Assembly (NCBI GenBank): GCA_937915065.1
Contig: CALDMR010000168.1
Coordinates: 1 to 6,033 of the forward strand
Source of the DNA: an uncultured Clostridia bacterium
Lineage (GTDB): Bacteria > Bacillota > Clostridia > Oscillospirales > Oscillospiraceae
Direction: 5' to 3'
DNA length: 6,033 nt
This document shows, in pieces, positions 1 to 5,758 of the stretch (its first letter is position 1; every line of letters begins with the position of its first letter). The position numbers and the translations under genes are program-made. Below the pieces are notes generated by a model. That model made no database searches and was not told the DNA's origin. It saw nothing but the letters and a program-made list of their open reading frames with translations.

Positions 1-102
1 CGCCGCGTCAAGCACGAAGCCGAATTCCTCGTTCAGACGGTCGAAGAAGTCTTGCGGCGTACACCAGCACATATTTTTAGAGGATAGAAGCGCTTTGTTC
101 AT
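1..102 (-). CDS. Phage-type DNA N-6-adenine methyltransferase (Dam), N-terminal part, runs off the left edge
   Basis: Only the first 34 codons lie in the window, starting at the ATG at 102-100. The protein opens MNKALLSSKNMCWCTPQDFF and continues DRLNEEFGFVLDAA. The pattern of a Trp, then TPQDFFD.LN.EFGF.LD, is the conserved start of the phage Dam family, which methylates adenine in double-stranded DNA using S-adenosylmethionine. The catalytic DPPY-type motif would lie outside the window and cannot be checked. The start has an AGGTGG-type ribosome binding site 6 bases upstream. The gene overlaps the end of the upstream zinc-ribbon gene by 26 bases, so the two are probably translated from one message. 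Phages and mobile elements use such enzymes to protect their DNA from host restriction. The family call is from recognition of this short stretch only. Confidence 0.72.
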   Translation of the reverse strand, partial: MNKALLSSKNMCWCTPQDFFDRLNEEFGFVLDAA

Positions 103-541
103 CGTCCGCCACCTCGCTTCCTGTAACCTTTTTCGTTTTGCCCTCTGTGGAGGCTTTTACCGCCTTCGCCTTGCTGGTGAAGGTGTCCTTCGTTTCAATG
201 CCGCACTTCGGACAATATACGAAATACTCCTTGTTCTGCTTGTCCTCGTATACCCGCGCATTATTGTTTTCGCCTTCGCAAAACGGGCATTTCATAGGCG
301 TTTCCGTGAAAAGCCGCTTTTCTTCCGGCGCGTCGTCTGTTTCCGGCTTTTCGTCGGCGAATACGCGGACAACTGCCGCCACCTGCTCAAAGTCCAAATA
401 AACGGGCTTGTTCTCTGTGATCCCTTCGATGTTATATCCCGTTACCTGTTGAAAGCCGTTTCGCGTAATCGTGAATTTGTCGCACTTGATAGAGAATTCA
501 ACGCCGCTTTTCAGAATAACGCGTACCGTCATTTTAGGCAT
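77..541 (-). CDS. Small phage-like protein with C-terminal zinc ribbon
   Basis: This is a 154-residue protein with two parts. Residues 4-60 look like a small beta-rich domain (MTVRVILKSGVEF...VYLDFEQVAAVVRV). After an acidic linker (about 62-80) comes a zinc ribbon at residues 83-125, with Cys85, Cys88, Cys110 and Cys113 in CPFC and CPKC knuckles. The ribbon resembles the restriction-alleviation Lar-type ribbons of phages, which is an inference from the knuckle pattern and the Tyr-rich spacer. The start at 541 is chosen because a GAGGTGG ribosome binding site lies 6 bases upstream; an in-frame TTG at 574 has no such site and reads through the tail of the preceding gene. A second ATG three codons on is also possible. 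The 5' end overlaps the preceding gene fragment and the 3' end overlaps the Dam start. Function unknown; a role in nucleic-acid binding or anti-restriction is plausible. Confidence 0.72.
   Translation of the reverse strand: MPKMTVRVILKSGVEFSIKCDKFTITRNGFQQVTGYNIEGITENKPVYLDFEQVAAVVRVFADEKPETDDAPEEKRLFTETPMKCPFCEGENNNARVYEDKQNKEYFVYCPKCGIETKDTFTSKAKAVKASTEGKTKKVTGSEVADDEQSASIL
100..119 (-). repeat. Copy 1 of repeated gene-end/ribosome-binding-site block
   Basis: On the plus strand, positions 104-119 read GTCCGCCACCTCGCTT, identical to 543-558. With the adjoining start codon and one mismatch the match covers 20 bases. On the minus strand this is the AGGTGG ribosome binding site and the ATG of the Dam gene. 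It also encodes the SEVAD tail of the zinc-ribbon protein. Confidence 0.7.
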
Positions 542-558
542 TGTCCGCCACCTCGCTT
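539..558 (-). repeat. Copy 2 of repeated gene-end/ribosome-binding-site block
   Basis: This is the second copy of the 16-bp identical block (543-558) plus the start codon. It provides the ribosome binding site and ATG of the zinc-ribbon gene and encodes the ESEVADN tail of the truncated gene before it. Having the same block at two successive gene boundaries suggests a gene was inserted or duplicated between copies. Confidence 0.7.
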
Positions 559-579
559 TCCTTCGGAACGTCAAACGCT

Positions 580-595
580 AAATTCAGAAGATAAC
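580..595 (+). repeat. Left copy of imperfect direct repeat bracketing the T4SS segment
   Basis: Positions 580-595 read AAATTCAGAAGATAAC. A close copy, AAATCAGAAGAAGATAAC, lies at 3116-3133. The two share an exact 10-mer (AGAAGATAAC) and differ by two small indels. The left copy lies at the phage/VirB4 junction and the right copy just after the NlpC/P60 gene. They could be recombination micro-homology or chance, since AT/AG-rich words recur easily. Confidence 0.35.
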
Positions 596-623
596 CAATA
601 CATTAAAAGATCTGCATCATGAC

Positions 624-1268
624 TTGATGATGCAGAAAGAGCCTGCAGCGCATGATATCGCACTGGCTTTAGAACTGTTTACCACCGGGAGTTTGGATGT
701 ATTTGCCCACCAAACCAATATTGACACTAAAAATCGGATTCTCTGCTTTGATCTTCAGGATCTGGGTGAAAATTTGAAACCGATTGGCCTGTTGGTCATG
801 TTGGATGCTATTTTTAACCGTGTGATCCAAAATCGGCAGGAGGGGAAATTTACCCATGTGTATATCGATGAAATCTACCTTTTCTTTGCAGGCGGCGGAA
901 GCGGAACAGGATCAAATATTCGCAATTACAGCGGAGAATTTCTGTACAAATGCTGGAAACGGTTTCGGAAGTACGGAGCTACTTTGACCGGGATCACACA
1001 AAATGTGGAAGAGTGCCTGTTGTCCGATACTGCAAGAATGATGTTTGCCAACAGTGAATTCCTGTTGATGTTCAACCAGGCAACTACAGACCGCGAGGAG
1101 TTGTCGCGGCTGTTGGGCACATCAAGTGCACAGATGGATTATGTCAGCAATGCCCCCGCGGGCCATGGCCTTATCAAAGTGGGCGGCGTCATTGTACCTT
1201 TTGCGAATGAATTACCGAAAGACACTAATTTATACAGGCTGATGTCTACCAAACTGGGGGAGCACTGA
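624..1268 (+). CDS. VirB4/TraE-type conjugation ATPase, C-terminal fragment
   Basis: This is the C-terminal ATPase part of the type IV secretion motor that powers conjugative DNA transfer at the inner face of the membrane. Visible hallmarks are ALALELFTTGSLDVFAHQTN (residues 13-32), the Walker B strand THVYIDE (77-83, acidic pair Asp82-Glu83), WKRFRKYGA (111-119), the GITQNVEE sensor-like motif (123-130), ANSEFLLMFNQATTDREEL (142-160) and GHGLIKVGGVIVPF (180-193). This is the order seen in the VirB4-like proteins of clostridial CTn/Tn916-type elements. The Walker A half is absent: those proteins are usually 600-800 residues and this has 214. The family-like frame extends back to about 597 (TLKDLHHDLMMQKEP) and hits a stop at 579-581, so the listed TTG start is only the first possible one and has no ribosome binding site. 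The gene is truncated by rearrangement and cannot work as an ATPase alone. A glycine-rich stretch (AGGGSGTG, 89-96) follows Walker B. The NlpC/P60 gene starts 27 bases downstream. Confidence 0.85.
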   Translation: MMMQKEPAAHDIALALELFTTGSLDVFAHQTNIDTKNRILCFDLQDLGENLKPIGLLVMLDAIFNRVIQNRQEGKFTHVYIDEIYLFFAGGGSGTGSNIRNYSGEFLYKCWKRFRKYGATLTGITQNVEECLLSDTARMMFANSEFLLMFNQATTDREELSRLLGTSSAQMDYVSNAPAGHGLIKVGGVIVPFANELPKDTNLYRLMSTKLGEH

Positions 1269-1284
1269 CCGGGTGGAGAAACTG

Positions 1285-1292
1285 AAGGAGGA
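1285..1292 (+). promoter_or_regulatory. Ribosome binding site of the NlpC/P60 gene
   Basis: AAGGAGGA lies 3-4 bases before the ATG at 1296, near-perfect complementarity to the 16S rRNA tail with slightly short spacing. It fixes the start of the 599-residue protein. Confidence 0.75.
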
Positions 1293-1295
1293 AGT

Positions 1296-3095
1296 ATGCC
1301 GGACATTAAGATCAAACCTGTTATGGACAAGCCCAAGGCTGCTCAACAGCGTAATGCACCCCGAATGGCTGATGCAATGCTGCTGCGATCCTGTAAGGGG
1401 TCGAAGGAAGAACAGGAACCAGAGAATAGGAATGCCGTTCGATATGCAACAGATCGCGTGGAAGCCGTAGAAAGACATGGGATGGCAGCGGCGGCAGAAG
1501 GCGCACGCAGGGGTATTCACCAACGCCGAAAGAAAAAGCGTTTTGAAACAGGTGGGGAGTTTCGCAAAGAAACAATGTTCAATTCGGCTTGTTCGGAACA
1601 ATCTGGCCCGCCACTTGCTAAGGCCAAACCGCTTTTGAAAAATGCAGCGGCTGTAGAAAAGCATCGCGCGATGTCGGATAGATCTGCCTTTAACCGGAGC
1701 ATGCGATTATATCGCACGCACAATATTCCGAAAGATCGCGCGAAACAGGCTGCACTCTGCAGATCTGATCTTTTGTCAGGCGAAAGGGTTGCAGCTGATC
1801 TGAATTTGAAACGACAGACTGGGAGCACCCTGGCGGAGCATGGCGCTGCGCAGCAATGGCGGAAAGCTGCACAGAAAAGCGCGCAGCGGGAAATGGTCAA
1901 GAAAACCGCGAACCACACGAAGGCAGCAGCAAAGCGAATGGGGCGGTGGGCGGCTCAGTCGGCGGCAGTTGCTGGAAAGGCGGTAGTTGCTGCAGGAAAA
2001 TCCATTGTTGCTACAGGCGGTGGTATGGCGCTGATCGTTGTAATTCTGATAGTGGCAGTCATTGGTGGGATTGCCGCATCGCCGTTTGGAATCCTTTTTG
2101 CGGGCGAGGGTACAGAAGCGGGGGCGGTGCCGGTATCTGCGGCAGTAGCACAGCTTAACGACGCCTTTCATACCCGGTTGGAGGCGCTGCAAGCGGGAGA
2201 CGCTTATGATGAAGTGACAATCCAGGGCGAAATGGCAGATTGGGTGGATGTTTTGGCGGTGTTTGCAGCTAAGGTAGCCGGCAGCAATGAAGCAGATGCT
2301 GCTGATGTGGTAACATTGGATGCAGACCGCATTGCGCGGCTTCAAACGGTTTTCGCAGACATGAATCTTATAAGCACTGAGGTGGAAGTGATTCGCCATG
2401 CGGGTGATGATTCTGCTGATGGGTGGGTTGAGCGGATCTTACATATCACAATCACCCCCAGAAGCGCAGCAGATATGCCGCCCATCTACCACTTTGCTGC
2501 ACAGCAGACTGCGGCCATGAATGAATTGCTGGAGCAGCGAGAACTGCTCCAGCAATTGATTGGGGATTTATTTCATATTCATTCTGATGCGACTGAAGTG
2601 TTGGAAAACTTGCCGGAAGATTTGCTCCCGGCGCGCAGGATGGTCGTGGAGCAGGCGTGTTCTCTTGTCGGTAAAGTCAACTATTTCTGGGGCGGGAAAT
2701 CTTTAACCCTGGGCTGGGATTCCAGATGGGGACAACTAAAAAAAGTGGTGGCAGCAGGAAGCTCGACTACCGGGACATATCGCCCTTATGGTTTGGATTG
2801 TTCCGGCTTTGTAGATTGGGTGTTTTATAACGCCACAGATGGGGCGTATGTCATTGGACACGGCGGCGGAGCGCATATGCAGCATGTTTATTGTACGGAG
2901 ATTCGCTGGGATGAAGCGCAGCCTGGAGATCTGGTTTTCTACCCGGATGATACCCATGTCGGCATTGTCGGAGGCTGGGACACGAACGGCAACCTGCTGG
3001 TGATCCATTGTTCCAGCGGTGCCAACAATGTGGTGATAACGGGAGTAGAGGGCTTTGCGGCGATTTCCAGACCGCATTTCTATGCGGAAATCTAA
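1296..3095 (+). CDS. CD1108-family mobile-element protein: membrane-anchored NlpC/P60 peptidoglycan hydrolase
   Basis: This is a type IV secretion accessory protein that probably cuts peptide cross-links in peptidoglycan so the conjugation channel can cross the wall. Residues 1-243 are very basic, Ala/Lys/Arg/Gln-rich and probably cytoplasmic. One membrane segment lies at about 244-270 (GMALIVVILIVAVIGGIAA...ILFAG). Residues 275-440 form an extracellular linker domain with the usual WVDVLAVFAAKV and VIRHAGDD/ILHITITPRSAADM blocks of CD1108-type proteins. Residues 447-599 are the NlpC/P60 domain, with the likely catalytic Cys502 in LDCSGFVDW, His554 in DDTHVGIVGG and His571 in VIHCSS, plus the AQPGDLVFY strand at 541-549. 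All three catalytic positions are present, so the enzyme looks intact. It lies directly after VirB4 as in clostridial conjugative elements, but the next genes usual there (DUF4315 and DUF4366 types) are missing. The codons at 2524-2557 form a perfect hairpin. Confidence 0.85.
   Translation: MPDIKIKPVMDKPKAAQQRNAPRMADAMLLRSCKGSKEEQEPENRNAVRYATDRVEAVERHGMAAAAEGARRGIHQRRKKKRFETGGEFRKETMFNSACSEQSGPPLAKAKPLLKNAAAVEKHRAMSDRSAFNRSMRLYRTHNIPKDRAKQAALCRSDLLSGERVAADLNLKRQTGSTLAEHGAAQQWRKAAQKSAQREMVKKTANHTKAAAKRMGRWAAQSAAVAGKAVVAAGKSIVATGGGMALIVVILIVAVIGGIAASPFGILFAGEGTEAGAVPVSAAVAQLNDAFHTRLEALQAGDAYDEVTIQGEMADWVDVLAVFAAKVAGSNEADAADVVTLDADRIARLQTVFADMNLISTEVEVIRHAGDDSADGWVERILHITITPRSAADMPPIYHFAAQQTAAMNELLEQRELLQQLIGDLFHIHSDATEVLENLPEDLLPARRMVVEQACSLVGKVNYFWGGKSLTLGWDSRWGQLKKVVAAGSSTTGTYRPYGLDCSGFVDWVFYNATDGAYVIGHGGGAHMQHVYCTEIRWDEAQPGDLVFYPDDTHVGIVGGWDTNGNLLVIHCSSGANNVVITGVEGFAAISRPHFYAEI
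2524..2557 (+). repeat. Perfect 14-bp inverted repeat (hairpin) inside the NlpC/P60 gene
   Basis: AATTGCTGGAGCAG (2524-2537) is followed by the 6-base loop CGAGAA and then its exact complement CTGCTCCAGCAATT (2544-2557). The DNA encodes the helical stretch NELLEQRELLQQL in the linker between the membrane segment and the hydrolase domain. There is no T-run after it, so it is not a standard intrinsic terminator. Confidence 0.85.
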
Positions 3096-3115
3096 TCCTT
3101 TGGAATAAGCTACGC

Positions 3116-3133
3116 AAATCAGAAGAAGATAAC
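3116..3133 (+). repeat. Right copy of imperfect direct repeat bracketing the T4SS segment
   Basis: AAATCAGAAGAAGATAAC matches the copy at 580-595 apart from two small indels. It lies 20 bases after the stop codon of the NlpC/P60 gene, where the conjugation operon is cut off, and its last three bases run into the candidate terminator stem. Confidence 0.35.
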
Positions 3134-3162
3134 AAGAGGTATGACGGATAGGCCTCTATGTT
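3131..3162 (-). terminator. Weak candidate terminator between the convergent operons
   Basis: AACA-AGAGG (3131-3139) can pair with CCTCT-A-TGTT (3153-3162) in a 9-bp stem with one bulged base and a 13-base loop. Read on the minus strand the stem is followed by the pyrimidine-rich ATCTTCTTCTGATTTG, about 12 bases past the stop of the last gene in the defence-like operon. The stem is imperfect and there is no uninterrupted T-run, so the call is tentative. Confidence 0.25.
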
Positions 3163-3174
3163 GCCAAATGTTGA

Positions 3175-4098
3175 TTATTTCAGTTTTTTCACTTTAAGTG
3201 ACTTGCGGAATTCCTGCAGTTCTAACTCTTCCAAATCGCAGATTTGGCGTGCTTCTTCTGTGTAGTTTAAAACCATGGACAAGCTGTCCTCTTTTGAATT
3301 GAATCCGTGCAGGACGCTGTCCTCTATATAGAAGAAATATCCGTCCATGTCGCTGTTTTTGTGGATGATACTGTTTGGATAGGTTTTTATCAATGCGCGC
3401 AAAGTTTTTTCAGAAACAGAGAATGAATTTTGCATTTCCTCCCAAAAGGTGCAATAGATTTTGTGTATTGCCACAGTGTATTCTGCGACGGCCAGTGTAA
3501 AAACATAGCGCGGCTGCACTTTCTGAATTTCCAACAGTTCGGTGCAGAAATTACCCATTTCTTCCAGTATAGATTTATTATGTTTAAAATGTGGTGTGTT
3601 TGCGATCTGCGCAATATCAAAGCACATCCTGTCATCATAGATGCTGACGGGTAGATGGCCATGCTGCGAAAAGTCGCGTAAGCGTGTTAAAAAGCGGTAG
3701 CTGAAAGAGGTATCGTAAATTGACGAGATAAACTTGCTAAACGTGCTATATAAATCTCCACCATTATAAGTTTCCTTCGCACAAGATTGCAAGGCGTCTA
3801 CTAGTGTTTTTCCAGAGCTTATGTAGCTGATCATTAACGCGTTGAGTTCCGTTTGATCGCTATAGTTTTCAAAATAAGGCATCTTTCGCACAATCATATC
3901 ACTGGCATTCAAGTCGTAAATGGCACATAAACGGCTTAAATGATACCGAAAGACATCAAACAGCTGATGGATTTCCTGAAGGGCGCGCATCATTTCAATG
4001 TAAGAAACAATGATTTGCGCTTCTTCAGCGGTGTAGTCTAAGATTGTCAAATCATCAATGCTGTTTGTGTTGGCAGGAAATAAGATTTCTGTGTCCAT
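3175..4098 (-). CDS. Uncharacterised protein with HEPN-like R-x4-H motif, downstream of AbiGii
   Basis: This is a 307-residue protein that I cannot assign to a named family. It is largely helical by eye, has no signal peptide or membrane segment and is probably cytoplasmic. The striking motif is RLRDFSQHGHLP (residues 139-150), with Arg141 and His146 spaced as R-x4-H, the signature of HEPN ribonucleases found in many toxins and defence proteins. A motif this short can arise by chance, so the nuclease role is an inference. The C-terminus is charged (EELELQEFRKSLKVKKLK). I chose the ATG at 4098 because GGAGGAA (4111-4105) lies 6 bases upstream. A GTG at 4161 would add 21 residues and overlap the AbiGii stop by 4 bases, but it has no ribosome binding site. 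It is the last gene of the operon, 59 bases after AbiGii. Sampled lines have about 32-40% G+C against about 48-57% in AbiGii, suggesting separate origin. Confidence 0.7.
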   Translation of the reverse strand: MDTEILFPANTNSIDDLTILDYTAEEAQIIVSYIEMMRALQEIHQLFDVFRYHLSRLCAIYDLNASDMIVRKMPYFENYSDQTELNALMISYISSGKTLVDALQSCAKETYNGGDLYSTFSKFISSIYDTSFSYRFLTRLRDFSQHGHLPVSIYDDRMCFDIAQIANTPHFKHNKSILEEMGNFCTELLEIQKVQPRYVFTLAVAEYTVAIHKIYCTFWEEMQNSFSVSEKTLRALIKTYPNSIIHKNSDMDGYFFYIEDSVLHGFNSKEDSLSMVLNYTEEARQICDLEELELQEFRKSLKVKKLK

Positions 4099-4104
4099 TA
4101 TCAG

Positions 4105-4111
4105 TTCCTCC
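4105..4111 (-). promoter_or_regulatory. Ribosome binding site that sets the start of the HEPN-like gene
   Basis: GGAGGAA on the minus strand, 6 bases before the ATG at 4098. It is the only good site near the 5' end of this gene and argues against the upstream GTG (4161) and ATG (4128) starts. Confidence 0.7.
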
Positions 4112-4157
4112 AAAGCCAAGTTCTTCATCAGTACATGCTCTGTTTTTCTCCGCGGCG

Positions 4158-5399
4158 TCACGCATCGCCCAGAGTGGTCGCTTGGCTGAAGTAGTCCACC
4201 TGAGCCGCGTGGGTGGGGAAGGTTTCGCTGAACTGATTTAAGGATTCTTGGCTCAGAAAGTCCTGGGAAGCTATAGTCATATGTTTTCCATCAGCCGGTT
4301 TCAAACAAACTATGCACTGGTGCTGATCCGTGTCTTCTTCAATAATCTCGTCAAATGTGGCATCCAATACAAATACCAGCGTAATAGTCCGGAAGGTCGC
4401 ACCCAGCAAAGTCCATGTGTTTTCCTCTGTATAGCTCACCACTGCGGATTGCCCCAAAGCGTCCCGAATGGGCCCGGGATCTGAGGTTAGCGTCAGCTTA
4501 ATGTCACTGCCCTCCGTAGTTGTTCGTTTCATGGGGCGCTTTTCGACCAGACAGCGCATTAGCCGCGTGATATCCGATACATCCTCGTTCTGCAAATGAA
4601 ATTCGGGCTGGAAGAATACACCCAACACCGTTTCCACTTTGGCGGCGTTCTCCCAAAACGCGATATATGCTTCCTCGTGCGGCGGCTGTTCGCCGGAGGG
4701 CTCCGATAGCATATGCATTAATTTCCCGTGTCCAGAAACCATTGCGTTTGTCATTTTCAACGCTTGAATATATTCTTGAACGGAACGGCACTTTTTATAA
4801 TCTACATTCCAGTTCGCGTGGGAGCGTTTCGCCTGTAGCAGTATGGTCATATCCACTTTAACCCAAAGATTTCCTCCTGCTTGAATCCGCACAGTATCCT
4901 TTTCGGCGCACGGAACCCGCTTGGCAGGCAGCTCCATGGTATAACCGGCTGCCTCCAACGGTATCGGCGAGAGCTCTGGAAAGGGGGAGGGCGAAATCAG
5001 CACTTGGAAATTCCCTTCAATCTTTGTGTCGTCAAAAGCGTCGTTCTCCATGTGCAACAGATCCACTGCAATGCCGTTGATTAGTAGCTGCGGGAGCTCT
5101 CCGTTTACGATTTCGCCACGAACGGAGGTTTGAGTGCGGTACAGATAGTCCAGCAGATCCATTTGGGTTTTGATCTCCGGGGGGAATTTGTCGAGAATAC
5201 GTAAACCCTTTACCTGTATGCGCATTTCAACATTCTCCAACGATTTCACCGGGATCAGCCGGCATTTTCCATTCCCTGTATCAGCGTATTGAAATGGAAA
5301 ATTATCAGGAAACTGCATGTTCAACGCTTGCAACACCTCCTTCGGAACGGGATGCGCCGCGCTACTTCTAGTGATCAGAGCATCAAAATCGGCCAGCAT
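4158..5399 (-). CDS. AbiGii-like abortive-infection toxin candidate
   Basis: This is a 413-residue protein resembling the AbiGii family, the toxin half of the AbiG abortive phage-resistance system described in lactococci, where it is about 400 residues. Regions I recognise are the N-terminal ALNMQFPDNFPFQYADTGNG block, DLLDYLYRTQTSV, the PSPFPEL...P stretch (137-148), SVQEYIQALKMTNAMVSGHG (206-225), AFWENAAKVETVLGV (247-261) and LMRCLVEKRPMKR (280-292). I see no clear GS...DxD nucleotidyltransferase motif, no signal peptide and no membrane helix, so it is probably a cytoplasmic effector of unknown biochemistry. The start at 5399 is set by AGGAGGA 6 bases upstream; an in-frame ATG at 5417 lies before that site. 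The ATG shares a base with the stop codon of the AbiGi-like gene (TGATG), so the two are translationally coupled, typical of toxin-antitoxin pairs. The family call is from memory and needs a profile search. Confidence 0.7.
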   Translation of the reverse strand: MLADFDALITRSSAAHPVPKEVLQALNMQFPDNFPFQYADTGNGKCRLIPVKSLENVEMRIQVKGLRILDKFPPEIKTQMDLLDYLYRTQTSVRGEIVNGELPQLLINGIAVDLLHMENDAFDDTKIEGNFQVLISPSPFPELSPIPLEAAGYTMELPAKRVPCAEKDTVRIQAGGNLWVKVDMTILLQAKRSHANWNVDYKKCRSVQEYIQALKMTNAMVSGHGKLMHMLSEPSGEQPPHEEAYIAFWENAAKVETVLGVFFQPEFHLQNEDVSDITRLMRCLVEKRPMKRTTTEGSDIKLTLTSDPGPIRDALGQSAVVSYTEENTWTLLGATFRTITLVFVLDATFDEIIEEDTDQHQCIVCLKPADGKHMTIASQDFLSQESLNQFSETFPTHAAQVDYFSQATTLGDA

Positions 5400-5758
5400 C
5401 AGACATCCTCCTTCCATTCGGCCAGAATCACAATCTTCGTCAGCAATTCATATTTTTCCAGCTTTGTGGCTTGACATTTTTCCATGATTACTCTGGCGAC
5501 TGTATTACGCGCACTTTCCGTGGGTACCAGAATATACTTGATATTTTCCCACGAAAACGTCAGCCACGCATCGTGGCACTGTTGCAGACCGGCATTGTAC
5601 TTTTCAATTTTTACAGCGGGATCCGCATTACAGTTCAAAAGCATGGGCATATCCGTGTCCAGTTGTGACAGGGGCGGTACATAGCGCCATTCCCGTTCGT
5701 CATGGTAATTGATGCCGGTTTTGTCACTTCCATTTTTTTGTCCGTACAGGGGCTTCAT
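5399..5758 (-). CDS. AbiGi-like abortive-infection antitoxin, C-terminal half
   Basis: This 119-residue protein carries the C-terminal hallmarks of the AbiGi family, the antitoxin partner of AbiGii. They are YHDEREWRYVPPL (residues 18-30) and LTFSWENIKYILVPTESA (66-83). AbiGi proteins are usually about 200-250 residues, with DEREWRY well past the middle; here it begins at residue 20, so roughly the N-terminal half is missing. Family-like residues continue before the ATG (FCY before MKPLYG), but the frame meets a stop about seven codons further up. The ATG at 5758 has no recognisable ribosome binding site and lies 35 bases inside the preceding gene, so translation, if any, would depend on coupling. 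The stop overlaps the AbiGii start (TGATG). It may be a remnant, a minimal antitoxin, or the end of a frameshifted gene. Its location is probably cytoplasmic. Confidence 0.62.
   Translation of the reverse strand: MKPLYGQKNGSDKTGINYHDEREWRYVPPLSQLDTDMPMLLNCNADPAVKIEKYNAGLQQCHDAWLTFSWENIKYILVPTESARNTVARVIMEKCQATKLEKYELLTKIVILAEWKEDV
5406..5412 (-). promoter_or_regulatory. Ribosome binding site that sets the AbiGii start
   Basis: AGGAGGA on the minus strand, inside the last codons of the AbiGi-like gene and 6 bases before the ATG at 5399. It decides for the 413-residue form over the 419-residue one. Confidence 0.75.

Larger units (their letters stand above)
534..602 (-). pseudogene. C-terminal remnant of an unidentified phage-like gene
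   Basis: In the frame upstream of the zinc-ribbon gene, the bases encode ...LNLAFDVPKESEVADNA and then stop (TAA, 536-534), overlapping the next ATG by a few bases in the way compact phage operons do. Going upstream the frame meets a stop at 605-603, with no start codon and ribosome binding site between. The reading frame is therefore a tail cut off from its body. The tail's ESEVADNA matches the GSEVADDE of the next protein's tail because both carry the same repeated DNA block. I do not recognise the parent protein. The cut falls at the same place where the plus-strand VirB4 fragment begins. Confidence 0.4.

Noticed and set aside
95..622. A 175-codon plus-strand open frame opposite the zinc-ribbon gene
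   Set aside because: It is antisense to a convincing zinc-ribbon gene and the Dam start, has no ribosome binding site, and its translation is rich in Arg, Phe and Cys as expected from a mirror frame.
1776..2399. A 207-codon minus-strand open frame, and others opposite the NlpC/P60 gene
   Set aside because: They lie antisense to a gene with clear catalytic motifs; their translations are Cys/His/Arg-rich and resemble no protein.
3182..3187. T-run as part of a terminator for the plus-strand operon
   Set aside because: It lies within the last codons of the minus-strand gene and no stable stem directly precedes it.
3141..3197. Possible 18-codon gene after the NlpC/P60 gene (ATG at 3141)
   Set aside because: The AGAGG before it is only one base from the ATG, the peptide resembles nothing, and it runs into the end of the convergent gene. 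A DUF4315-type gene would be expected here and this is not one.
4099..4161. Longer form of the HEPN-like protein from the GTG at 4161, which overlaps the AbiGii stop by 4 bases
   Set aside because: The overlap looks like coupling, but there is no ribosome binding site for the GTG while a near-ideal one serves the ATG at 4098. The longer form cannot be fully excluded.
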